From Sepiola atlantica (Eukaryota > Mollusca > Cephalopoda > Sepiida > Sepiolidae), in NCBI GenBank assembly GCA_963556195.1, contig CAUVYP010000244.1, positions 3,286,001 through 3,350,000 of the forward strand: a stretch of 64,000 nt of DNA, given 5' to 3'. Position 1 is the stretch's first letter; the number at the start of each line of letters is the position of its first letter. The position numbers and the translations under genes are program-made. Under the pieces are notes generated by a model, which was not told the DNA's origin, did not search any database, and was given only the letters and a program-made list of their open reading frames with translations. Of this stretch, positions 38,118-49,835 are shown piece after piece.

Positions 38118-41100
38118 AGCGCGTTTTAAAGTTGATATCGCTTTTGTTTATAACTTCCACATTTATTCGAATTGTGCAACGAAACTTTGCAGACAGTCGC
38201 GGAGACACATGTTCTACTGAAGTACCAAGTTTCAGAAGTGCAACTCTTGCACTGCCGGAGATATGTCGATACAAACTGAATACGCAAAACATCAACAAAA
38301 TTTAGCGCGTTTTAAAGTTGATATCGCTTTTGTTTATAACTTCCACATTTATTCGAATTGTGCAACGAAACTTTGCAGACAGTCGCGGAGACACATGTTC
38401 CACTGAAGTACCAAGTTTCAGAAGTGCAGCTCTAGTACTGCCGGAGATATGTCAATACAAACTGAATACGCTAAACATCAACAAAATTTAGCGCGTTTTA
38501 AAGTTGATATCGCTTTTGTTTATAACTTCCACATTTATTCGAATTGTGCAACGAAACTTTGCAGACAGTCGCGGAGACACATTTTCTACTGAAGTACCAA
38601 GTTTCAGAAGTGCAGCTCTTGTACTGCCGGTGATATGTCGATACAAACTGAATACGCAAAACATCAACAAAATTTAGCGCGTTTTACAGTTGATATCGCT
38701 TTTGTTTATAACTTCCACATTTATTCGAATTGTGCAACGAAACTTTGCAGACAGTCTCGAATAGGCCTTTTCTACTGAAGTACCAAGTTTCAGAAGTGCA
38801 GCTCTTGTACTGCCGGAGATATGTCGATACAAACTGAATACGCAAAACATCAACAAAATTTAGCGCGTTTTACAGTTGATATCGCTTTTGTTTATAACTT
38901 CCACATTCATTCGAATTGTGCAACGAAACTTTGCAGACAGTCGCGGAGACACATTTTCTACTGAAGTACCAAGTTTCAGAAGTGCAGCTCTTGTACTGCC
39001 GGAGATATGTCGATACAAACTGAATACGCAAAACATCAACAAAATTTAGCGCGTTTTAAAGTTGATATCGCTTTTGTTTATAACTTCCACATTTATTCGA
39101 ATTGTGCAACGAAACTTTGCAGACAGTCTCAATTAGGCCTTTTTCACTGGAGTACCAAGTTTCAGAAGTGCAGCTCTTGTACTGCCGGTGATATGTCGAT
39201 ACAAACTGAATACGCAAAACATCAACAAAATTTAGCGCGTTTTACAGTTGATATCGCTTTTGTTTATAACTTCCACATTTATTCGAATTGTGCAACGAAA
39301 CTTTGCAGACAGTCTCGAATAGGCCTTTTCTACTGAAGTACCAAGTTTCAGAAGTGCAGCTCTTGTACTGCCGGAGATATGTCGATACAAACTAAATACG
39401 CAAAACATCAACAAAATTTAGCGCGTTTTAAAGTTGATATCGCTTTTGTTTATAACTTCACCATTTATTCGAATTGTCCAACGAAACTTTGCAGACAGTC
39501 GCGGAGACACATTTTCTACTGAAGTACCAAGTTTCAGAAGTGCAACTCTTGCACTGCCGGAGATATGTCGATACAAACTGAATACGCAAAACATCAACAA
39601 AAGTTAGCGCGTTTTAAAGTTGATATCGCTTTTGTTTATAACTTCCACATTTATTCGAATTGTGCAACGAAACTTTGCAGACAGTCGCGGAGACACATGT
39701 TCTACTGAAGTACCAAGTTTCAGAAGTGCAGCTCTTGTACTGCCGGAGATATGTCGATAAAAACTGAATACGCAAAACATCAACAAAATTTAGCGCGTTT
39801 TAAAGTTGATATCGCTTTTGTTTATAACTTCCACATTTATTCGAATTGTGCAACGAAACTTTGCAGACAGTCGCGGAGACACATTTTCTACTGAAGTACC
39901 AAGTTTCAGAAGTGCAGCTCTTGTACTGCCGCAGATATGTCGATACAAACTGAATACGCAAAACATCAACAAAATTTAGCGCGTTTTAAAGTTGATATCG
40001 CTTTTGTTTATAACTTCCACATTTATTCGAATTGTGCAACGAAACTTTGCAGACAGTATCGAATAGGCCTTTTCTACTGAAGTACCAAGTTTCAGAAGTG
40101 CAGCTCTTCTACTGCCGGAGATATGTCGATACAAACTGAATACGCAAAACATCAACAAAATTTAGCGCGTTTTAAAGTTGATATCGCTTTTGTTTATAAC
40201 TTCCACATTTATTCGAATTGTGCAACGAAACTTTGCAGACAGTCGCGGAGACACATGTTCTACTGAAGTACCAAGTTTCAGAAGTGCAGCTGTTGTACTG
40301 CGTGAGATATGTCGATACAAACTGAATACGCAAAACATCAACAAAATTTAGCGCGTTTTAAAGTTGATATCGCTTTTGTTTATAACTTTAACATTTATTC
40401 GAATTGTGCAACGAAACTTTGCAGACAGTCGCGGAGACACATTTTCTACTGAAGTACCAAGTTTCAGAAGTGCAACTCTTGCACTGCCGGAGATATGTCG
40501 ATACAAACTGAATACGCAAAACATCAACAAAAGTTAGCGCGTTTTAAAGTTGATATCGCTTTTGTTTATAACTTCCACATTTATTCGAATTGTGCAACGA
40601 AACTTTGCAGACAGTCGCGGAGACACATGTTCTACTGAAGTACCAAGTTTCAGAAGTGCAGCTCTTGTACTGCCGGAGATATGTCGATAAAAACTGAATA
40701 CGCAAAACATCAACAAAATTTAGCGCGTTTTAAAGTTGATATCGCTTTTGTTTATAACTTCCACATTTATTCGAATTGTGCAACGAAACTTTGCAGACAG
40801 TCGCGGAGACACATTTTCTACTGAAGTACCAAGTTTCAGAAGTGCAGCTCTTGTACTGCCGCAGATATGTCGATACAAACTGAATACGCAAAACATCAAC
40901 AAAATTTAGCGCGTTTTAAAGTTGATATCGCTTTTGTTTATAACTTCCACATTTATTCGAATTGTGCAACGAAACTTTGCAGACAGTATCGAATAGGCCT
41001 TTTCTACTGAAGTACCAAGTTTCAGAAGTGCAGCTCTTCTACTGCCGGAGATATGTCGATACAAACTGAATACGCAAAACATCAACAAAATTTAGCGCGT

Positions 41101-41279
41101 TTTAAAGTTGATATCGCTTTTGTTTATAACTTCCACATTTATTCGAATTGTGCAACGAAACTTTGCAGACAGTCGCGGAGACACATGTTCTACTGAAGTA
41201 CCAAGTTTCAGAAGTGCAGCTGTTGTACTGCGTGAGATATGTCGATACAAACTGAATACGCAAAACATCAACAAAATTT
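38118..41279. repeat. 17-monomer duplicated block, copy 1 (partner 43512-46673)
   Basis: A 3,162-bp stretch whose order and tags return 5,394 bp (29 monomers) later. Tags include GCTCTAGTACTGCC with GTCAATACAAAC, GCCGGTGATATG, CACATTCATTCG, CTCAATTAGGCC with CTGGAGTACC, then two rounds of the 5-mer at 39420-41279. Differences that I saw: CTTTTTCACTGG versus CTTTTTTACTGG, GCTTTTG versus GCTTTAG (about 44467), and CTTCACCATT versus CTTCCACATT. Confidence 0.86.
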
Positions 41280-42953
41280 AGCGCGTTTTAAAGTTGATAT
41301 CGCTTTTGTTTATAACTTCCACATTTATTCGAATTGTGCAACGAAACTTTGCAGACAGTCGCGGAGACACATGTTCTACTGAAGTACCAAGTTTCAGAAG
41401 TGCAGCTCTTGTACTGCCGGAGATATGTCGATAAAAACTGAATACGCAAAACATCAACAAAATTTAGCGCGTTTTAAAGTTGATATCGCTTTTGTTTATA
41501 ACTTCCACATTTATTCGAATTGTGCAACGAAACTTTGCAGACAGTCGCGAAGACACATTTTCTACTGAAGTACCAAGTTTCAGAAGTGCAGCTCTTGTAC
41601 TGCCGCAGATATGTCGATACAAACTGAATACGCAAAACATCAACAAAATTTAGCGCGTTTTAAAGTTGATATCGCTTTTGTTTATAACTTCCACATTTAT
41701 TCGAATTGTGCAACGAAACTTTGCAGACAGTATCGAATAGGCCTTTTCTACTGAAGTACCAAGTTTCAGAAGTGCAGCTCTTCTACTGCCGGAGATATGT
41801 CGATACAAACTGAATACGCAAAACATCAACAAAATTTAGCGCGTTTTAAAGTTGATATCGCTTTTGTTTATAACTTCCACATTTATTCGAATTGTGCAAC
41901 GAAACTTTGCAGACAGTCGCGGAGACACATGTTCTACTGAAGTACCAAGTTTCAGAAGTGCAGCTGTTGTACTGCGTGAGATATGTCGATACAAACTGAA
42001 TACGCAAAACATCAACAAAATTTAGCGCGTTTTAAAGTTGATATCGCTTTTGTTTATAACTTTAACATTTATTCGAATTGTGCAACGAAACTTTGCAGAC
42101 AGTCGCGGAGACACATTTTCTACTGAAGTACCAAGTTTCAGAAGTGCAACTCTTGCACTGCCGGAGATATGTCGATACAAACTGAATACGCAAAACATCA
42201 ACAAAAGTTAGCGCGTTTTAAAGTTGATATCGCTTTTGTTTATAACTTCCACATTTATTCGAATTGTGCAACGAAACTTTGCAGACAGTCGCGGAGACAC
42301 ATGTTCTACTGAAGTACCAAGTTTCAGAAGTGCAGCTCTTGTACTGCCGGAGATATGTCGATAAAAACTGAATACGCAAAACATCAACAAAATTTAGCGC
42401 GTTTTAAAGTTGATATCGCTTTTGTTTATAACTTCCACATTTATTCGAATTGTGCAACGAAACTTTGCAGACAGTCGCGGAGACACATTTTCTACTGAAG
42501 TACCAAGTTTCAGAAGTGCAGCTCTTGTACTGCCGCAGATATGTCGATACAAACTGAATACGCAAAACATCAACAAAATTTAGCGCGTTTTAAAGTTGAT
42601 ATCGCTTTTGTTTATAACTTCCACATTTATTCGAATTGTGCAACGAAACTTTGCAGACAGTATCGAATAGGCCTTTTCTACTGAAGTACCAAGTTTCAGA
42701 AGTGCAGCTCTTCTACTGCCGGAGATATGTCGATACAAACTGAATACGCAAAACATCAACAAAATTTAGCGCGTTTTAAAGTTGATATCGCTTTTGTTTA
42801 TAACTTCCACATTTATTCGAATTGTGCAACGAAACTTTGCAGACAGTCGCGGAGACACATGTTCTACTGAAGTACCAAGTTTCAGAAGTGCAGCTGTTGT
42901 ACTGCGTGAGATATGTCGATACAAACTGAATACGCAAAACATCAACAAAATTT
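39606..42953. repeat. Four-monomer cassette (744 bp), copies 1-4
   Basis: Copies begin at 39606, 40536, 41280 and 42210. Each has, in order, a CACATGTTC monomer with GTCGATAAAAACTG, a GCCGCAG class 1 monomer, an ATCGAATAGG monomer with GCTCTTCTACTGCC, and a CACATGTTC monomer with GCTGTTGTACTGCGTGAG. A fifth, linker, monomer precedes each copy except the third, which directly follows the second. The linker carries GCAACTCTTGCAC and AAAAGTTAGCG; two of them have ACTTTAACATTT. Copy 3 has CGCGAAGACAC near 41546. Confidence 0.9.
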
Positions 42954-43511
42954 AGCGCGTTTTAAAGTTGATATCGCTTTTGTTTATAACTTCAACATTT
43001 ATTCGAATTGTGCAACGAAACTTTGCAGACAGTCGCGGAGACACATTTTCCACTGAAGTACCAAGTTTCAGAAGTGCAGCTCTTGTACTGCCGCAGATAT
43101 GTCGATACAAACTGAATACGCAAAACATCAACCAAATTTAGCGCGTTTTAAAGTTGATATCGCTTTTGTTTATAACTTCCACATTTATTCGAATTGTGCA
43201 ACGAAACTTTGCAGACAGTATCGAATAGGCCTTTTCTACTGAAGTACCAAGTTTCAGAAGTGCAGCTCTTGTACTGCCGGAGATATGTCGATACAAACTG
43301 AATACGCAAAACATCAACAAAATTTAGCGCGTTTTAAAGTTGATATCGCTTTTGATTATAACTTCCACATTTATTCGAATTGTGCAACGAAACTTTGCAG
43401 ACAGTCTCGAATAGGCCTTTTCTACTGAAGTACCAAGTTTCAGAAGTGCAGCTCTTGTACTGCCGGAGATATGTCGATACAAACTGAATACGCAAAACAT
43501 CAACAAAATTT
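42954..43511. repeat. Three-monomer junction block after the cassette
   Basis: Three monomers (CTTCAACATTT with TTTTCCACTG and GCCGCAG; ATCGAATAGG; GCTTTTGATTAT with CTCGAATAGG) follow the fourth cassette and are repeated after the sixth at 46674-47231. The first copy has AACCAAATTTAG near 43131, a change absent from the second. Confidence 0.83.
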
Positions 43512-46500
43512 AGCGCGTTTTAAAGTTGATATCGCTTTTGTTTATAACTTCCACATTTATTCGAATTGTGCAACGAAACTTTGCAGACAGTCGCGGAGAC
43601 ACATGTTCTACTGAAGTACCAAGTTTCAGAAGTGCAACTCTTGCACTGCCGGAGATATGTCGATACAAACTGAATACGCAAAACATCAACAAAATTTAGC
43701 GCGTTTTAAAGTTGATATCGCTTTTGTTTATAACTTCCACATTTATTCGAATTGTGCAACGAAACTTTGCAGACAGTCGCGGAGACACATGTTCCACTGA
43801 AGTACCAAGTTTCAGAAGTGCAGCTCTAGTACTGCCGGAGATATGTCAATACAAACTGAATACGCTAAACATCAACAAAATTTAGCGCGTTTTAAAGTTG
43901 ATATCGCTTTTGTTTATAACTTCCACATTTATTCGAATTGTGCAACGAAACTTTGCAGACAGTCGCGGAGACACATTTTCTACTGAAGTACCAAGTTTCA
44001 GAAGTGCAGCTCTTGTACTGCCGGTGATATGTCGATACAAACTGAATACGCAAAACATCAACAAAATTTAGCGCGTTTTACAGTTGATATCGCTTTTGTT
44101 TATAACTTCCACATTTATTCGAATTGTGCAACGAAACTTTGCAGACAGTCTCGAATAGGCCTTTTCTACTGAAGTACCAAGTTTCAGAAGTGCAGCTCTT
44201 GTACTGCCGGAGATATGTCGATACAAACTGAATACGCAAAACATCAACAAAATTTAGCGCGTTTTACAGTTGATATCGCTTTTGTTTATAACTTCCACAT
44301 TCATTCGAATTGTGCAACGAAACTTTGCAGACAGTCGCGGAGACACATTTTCTACTGAAGTACCAAGTTTCAGAAGTGCAGCTCTTGTACTGCCGGAGAT
44401 ATGTCGATACAAACTGAATACGCAAAACATCAACAAAATTTAGCGCGTTTTAAAGTTGATATCGCTTTAGTTTATAACTTCCACATTTATTCGAATTGTG
44501 CAACGAAACTTTGCAGACAGTCTCAATTAGGCCTTTTTTACTGGAGTACCAAGTTTCAGAAGTGCAGCTCTTGTACTGCCGGTGATATGTCGATACAAAC
44601 TGAATACGCAAAACATCAACAAAATTTAGCGCGTTTTACAGTTGATATCGCTTTTGTTTATAACTTCCACATTTATTCGAATTGTGCAACGAAACTTTGC
44701 AGACAGTCTCGAATAGGCCTTTTCTACTGAAGTACCAAGTTTCAGAAGTGCAGCTCTTGTACTGCCGGAGATATGTCGATACAAACTAAATACGCAAAAC
44801 ATCAACAAAATTTAGCGCGTTTTAAAGTTGATATCGCTTTTGTTTATAACTTCCACATTTATTCGAATTGTCCAACGAAACTTTGCAGACAGTCGCGGAG
44901 ACACATTTTCTACTGAAGTACCAAGTTTCAGAAGTGCAACTCTTGCACTGCCGGAGATATGTCGATACAAACTGAATACGCAAAACATCAACAAAAGTTA
45001 GCGCGTTTTAAAGTTGATATCGCTTTTGTTTATAACTTCCACATTTATTCGAATTGTGCAACGAAACTTTGCAGACAGTCGCGGAGACACATGTTCTACT
45101 GAAGTACCAAGTTTCAGAAGTGCAGCTCTTGTACTGCCGGAGATATGTCGATAAAAACTGAATACGCAAAACATCAACAAAATTTAGCGCGTTTTAAAGT
45201 TGATATCGCTTTTGTTTATAACTTCCACATTTATTCGAATTGTGCAACGAAACTTTGCAGACAGTCGCGGAGACACATTTTCTACTGAAGTACCAAGTTT
45301 CAGAAGTGCAGCTCTTGTACTGCCGCAGATATGTCGATACAAACTGAATACGCAAAACATCAACAAAATTTAGCGCGTTTTAAAGTTGATATCGCTTTTG
45401 TTTATAACTTCCACATTTATTCGAATTGTGCAACGAAACTTTGCAGACAGTATCGAATAGGCCTTTTCTACTGAAGTACCAAGTTTCAGAAGTGCAGCTC
45501 TTCTACTGCCGGAGATATGTCGATACAAACTGAATACGCAAAACATCAACAAAATTTAGCGCGTTTTAAAGTTGATATCGCTTTTGTTTATAACTTCCAC
45601 ATTTATTCGAATTGTGCAACGAAACTTTGCAGACAGTCGCGGAGACACATGTTCTACTGAAGTACCAAGTTTCAGAAGTGCAGCTGTTGTACTGCGTGAG
45701 ATATGTCGATACAAACTGAATACGCAAAACATCAACAAAATTTAGCGCGTTTTAAAGTTGATATCGCTTTTGTTTATAACTTTAACATTTATTCGAATTG
45801 TGCAACGAAACTTTGCAGACAGTCGCGGAGACACATTTTCTACTGAAGTACCAAGTTTCAGAAGTGCAACTCTTGCACTGCCGGAGATATGTCGATACAA
45901 ACTGAATACGCAAAACATCAACAAAAGTTAGCGCGTTTTAAAGTTGATATCGCTTTTGTTTATAACTTCCACATTTATTCGAATTGTGCAACGAAACTTT
46001 GCAGACAGTCGCGGAGACACATGTTCTACTGAAGTACCAAGTTTCAGAAGTGCAGCTCTTGTACTGCCGGAGATATGTCGATAAAAACTGAATACGCAAA
46101 ACATCAACAAAATTTAGCGCGTTTTAAAGTTGATATCGCTTTTGTTTATAACTTCCACATTTATTCGAATTGTGCAACGAAACTTTGCAGACAGTCGCGG
46201 AGACACATTTTCTACTGAAGTACCAAGTTTCAGAAGTGCAGCTCTTGTACTGCCGCAGATATGTCGATACAAACTGAATACGCAAAACATCAACAAAATT
46301 TAGCGCGTTTTAAAGTTGATATCGCTTTTGTTTATAACTTCCACATTTATTCGAATTGTGCAACGAAACTTTGCAGACAGTATCGAATAGGCCTTTTCTA
46401 CTGAAGTACCAAGTTTCAGAAGTGCAGCTCTTCTACTGCCGGAGATATGTCGATACAAACTGAATACGCAAAACATCAACAAAATTTAGCGCGTTTTAAA

Positions 46501-46673
46501 GTTGATATCGCTTTTGTTTATAACTTCCACATTTATTCGAATTGTGCAACGAAACTTTGCAGACAGTCGCGGAGACACATGTTCTACTGAAGTACCAAGT
46601 TTCAGAAGTGCAGCTGTTGTACTGCGTGAGATATGTCGATACAAACTGAATACGCAAAACATCAACAAAATTT
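43512..46673. repeat. 17-monomer duplicated block, copy 2, with cassette copies 5-6
   Basis: Partner of 38118-41279 at 5,394 bp. It contains two more four-monomer cassettes, beginning at 45000 and 45930, each preceded by a linker monomer. The stretch 45000-47231 also matches 41280-43511 at 3,720 bp (20 monomers), so two duplications of different period overlap here. Confidence 0.86.
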
Positions 46674-49600
46674 AGCGCGTTTTAAAGTTGATATCGCTTT
46701 TGTTTATAACTTCAACATTTATTCGAATTGTGCAACGAAACTTTGCAGACAGTCGCGGAGACACATTTTCCACTGAAGTACCAAGTTTCAGAAGTGCAGC
46801 TCTTGTACTGCCGCAGATATGTCGATACAAACTGAATACGCAAAACATCAACAAAATTTAGCGCGTTTTAAAGTTGATATCGCTTTTGTTTATAACTTCC
46901 ACATTTATTCGAATTGTGCAACGAAACTTTGCAGACAGTATCGAATAGGCCTTTTCTACTGAAGTACCAAGTTTCAGAAGTGCAGCTCTTGTACTGCCGG
47001 AGATATGTCGATACAAACTGAATACGCAAAACATCAACAAAATTTAGCGCGTTTTAAAGTTGATATCGCTTTTGATTATAACTTCCACATTTATTCGAAT
47101 TGTGCAACGAAACTTTGCAGACAGTCTCGAATAGGCCTTTTCTACTGAAGTACCAAGTTTCAGAAGTGCAGCTCTTGTACTGCCGGAGATATGTCGATAC
47201 AAACTGAATACGCAAAACATCAACAAAATTTAGCGCGTTTTAAAGTTGATATCGCTTTTGTTTATAACTACTACATTTATTCGAATTGTGCAACGAAACT
47301 TTGCAGACAGTCTCAAATAGGCCTTTTCTACTGAAGTACCAAGTTTCAGAAGTGCAGCTCTTGTACTGCCGGAGATATGTCGATACAAACTGAATACGCA
47401 AAACATCAACAAAATTTAGCGCGTTTTAAAGTTGATATCGCTTTAGTTTATAACTTCCACATTTATTCGAATTGTGCAACGAAACTTTGCAGACAGTCTG
47501 GAATCGGCCTCTTCTACTGAAGTACCAAGTTTCAGAAGTGCAGCTCTTGTACTGCCGGAGATATGTCGATACAAACTGAATACGCAAAACATCAACAAAA
47601 TTTAGCGCGTTTTAAAGTTGATATCGCTTTTGTTTATAACTTCCACATTTATTCGAATTGTGCAACGAAACTTTGCAGACAGTCGCAGAGACACATTTTC
47701 TACTGAAGTACCAAGTTTCAGAAGTGCAGCTTTTGTACTGCCGGAGATATGTCGATACAAACTGAATACGCAAAACATCAACAAAATTTAGCGCGTTTTA
47801 AAGTTGATATCGCTTTTGTTTATAACTTCCACATTTATTCGAATTGTGCAACGAAACTTTGCAGACAGTCGCGGAGACACATTTTCTACTGAAGTACCAA
47901 GTTTCAGAAGTGCAGCTCTTGTACTGCCGGACATATGTCGATACAAACTGAATACGCAAAACATCAACAAAATTTAGCGCGTTTTAAAGTTGATATCGCT
48001 TTTGTTTATAACTTCCATATTTATTCGAATTGTGCAACGAAACTTTGCAGACAGTCGCGGAGACACATTTTCTACTGAAGTACCAAGTTTCAGAAGTGCA
48101 GCTCTTGTACTGCCGCAGATATGTCGATACAAACTGAATACGCAAAACATCAACAAAATTTAGCGCGTTTTAAAGTTGATATCGCTTTTGTTTATAACTT
48201 CCACATTTATTCGAATTGTGCAACGAAACTTTGCAGACAGTATCGAATAGGCCTTTTCTACTGAAGTACCAAGTTTCAGAAGTGCAGCTCTTGTACTGCC
48301 GGAGATATGTCGATACAAACTGAATACGCAAAACATCAACAAAATTTAGGGCGTTTTAAAGTTGATATCGCTTTTGTTTATAACTTCCACATTTATTCGA
48401 ATTGTGCAACGAAACTTTGCAGACAGTCGCGGAGACACATGTTCTACTGAAGTACCAAGTTTCAGAAGTGAAGCTCTTGTACTGCGTGAGATATGTCGAT
48501 ACAAACTGAATACGCAAAACATCAACAAAATTTAGCGCGTTTTAAAGTTGATATCGCTTTTGTTTATAACTTCCACATTTATTCGAATTGTGCAACGAAA
48601 CTTTGCAGACAGTCGCGGAGACACATTTTCTACTGAAGTACCAATTTTCAGAAGTGCAGCTCTTGTACTGCCGCAGATATGTCGATACAAACTGAATACG
48701 CAAAACATCAACAAAATTTAGCGCGTTTTAAAGTTGATATCGCTTTTGTTTATAACTTCCACATTTATTCGAATTGTGCAACGAAACTTTGCAGACAGTA
48801 TCGAATAGGCCTTTTCTACTGAAGTACCAAGTTTCAGAAGTTCAGCTCTTGTACTGCCGGAGATATGTCGATACAAACTGAATACGCAAAACATCAACAA
48901 AATTTAGCGCGTTTTAAAGTTGATATCGCTTTTGATTATAACTTCCACATTTATTCGAATTGTGCAACGAAACTTCGCAGACCGTCTCGAATAGGCATTT
49001 TCTACTGAAGTACCAAGTTTCAGAAGTGCAGCTCTTGTACTGCCGGAGATATGTCGATACAAACTGAATACGCAAAACATCAACAAAATTTAGCGCGTTT
49101 TAAAGTTGATATCGCTTTTGTTTATAACTTCCACATTTATTCGAATTGTGCAACGAAACTTTGCAGACAGTCTCAAATACGCCTTTTCTACTGAAGTACC
49201 AAGTTTCAGAAGTGCAGCTCTTGTACTGCCGGAGATATGTCGATACAAACTGAATACGCAAAACATCAACAAAATTTAGCGCGTTTTAAAGTTGATATCG
49301 CTTTAGTTTATAACTTCCACATTTATTCGAATTGTGCAACGAAACTTTGCAGACAGTCTGGAATCGGCCTCTTCTACTGAAGTACCAAGTTTCAGAAGTG
49401 CAGCTCTTGTACTGCCGGAGATATGTCGATACAAACTGAATACGCAAAACATCAACACAATTTAGCGCGTTTTAAAGTTGATATCGCTTTTGTTTATAAC
49501 TTCCACATTTATTCGAATTGTGCAACGAAACTTTGCAGACAGTCGAAGAGACACATTTTCTACTGAAGTACCAAGTTTCAGAAGTGCAGCTTTTGTACTG

Positions 49601-49835
49601 CCGGAAATATGTCGATACAAACTGAATACGCAAAACATCAACAAAATTTAGGGCGTTTTAAAGTTGATATCGCTTTTGTTTATAACTTCCACATTTATTC
49701 GAATTGTGCAACGAAACTTTGCAGACAGTCGCGGAGACACATTTTCTACTGAAGTACTAAGTTTCAGAAGTGCAGCTCTTGTACTGCCGGAGATATGTCG
49801 ATACAAACTGAATACGCAAAACATCAACAAAATTT
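46674..49835. repeat. Mosaic region; class G monomers return
   Basis: After the three-monomer junction block (46674-47231), class G monomers reappear at 47418 for the first time since 34771. A trio of class 2, class G and CGCAGAGAC / GCAGCTTTTG types at about 47232-47789 recurs ten monomers later at 49092-49649, in the second copy as CGAAGAGAC. Private changes include AACTACTACATT (about 47268), TTAGGGCG (about 48348), GTGAAGCTC (about 48469) and GAAGTTCAGC (about 48838). Confidence 0.78.
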
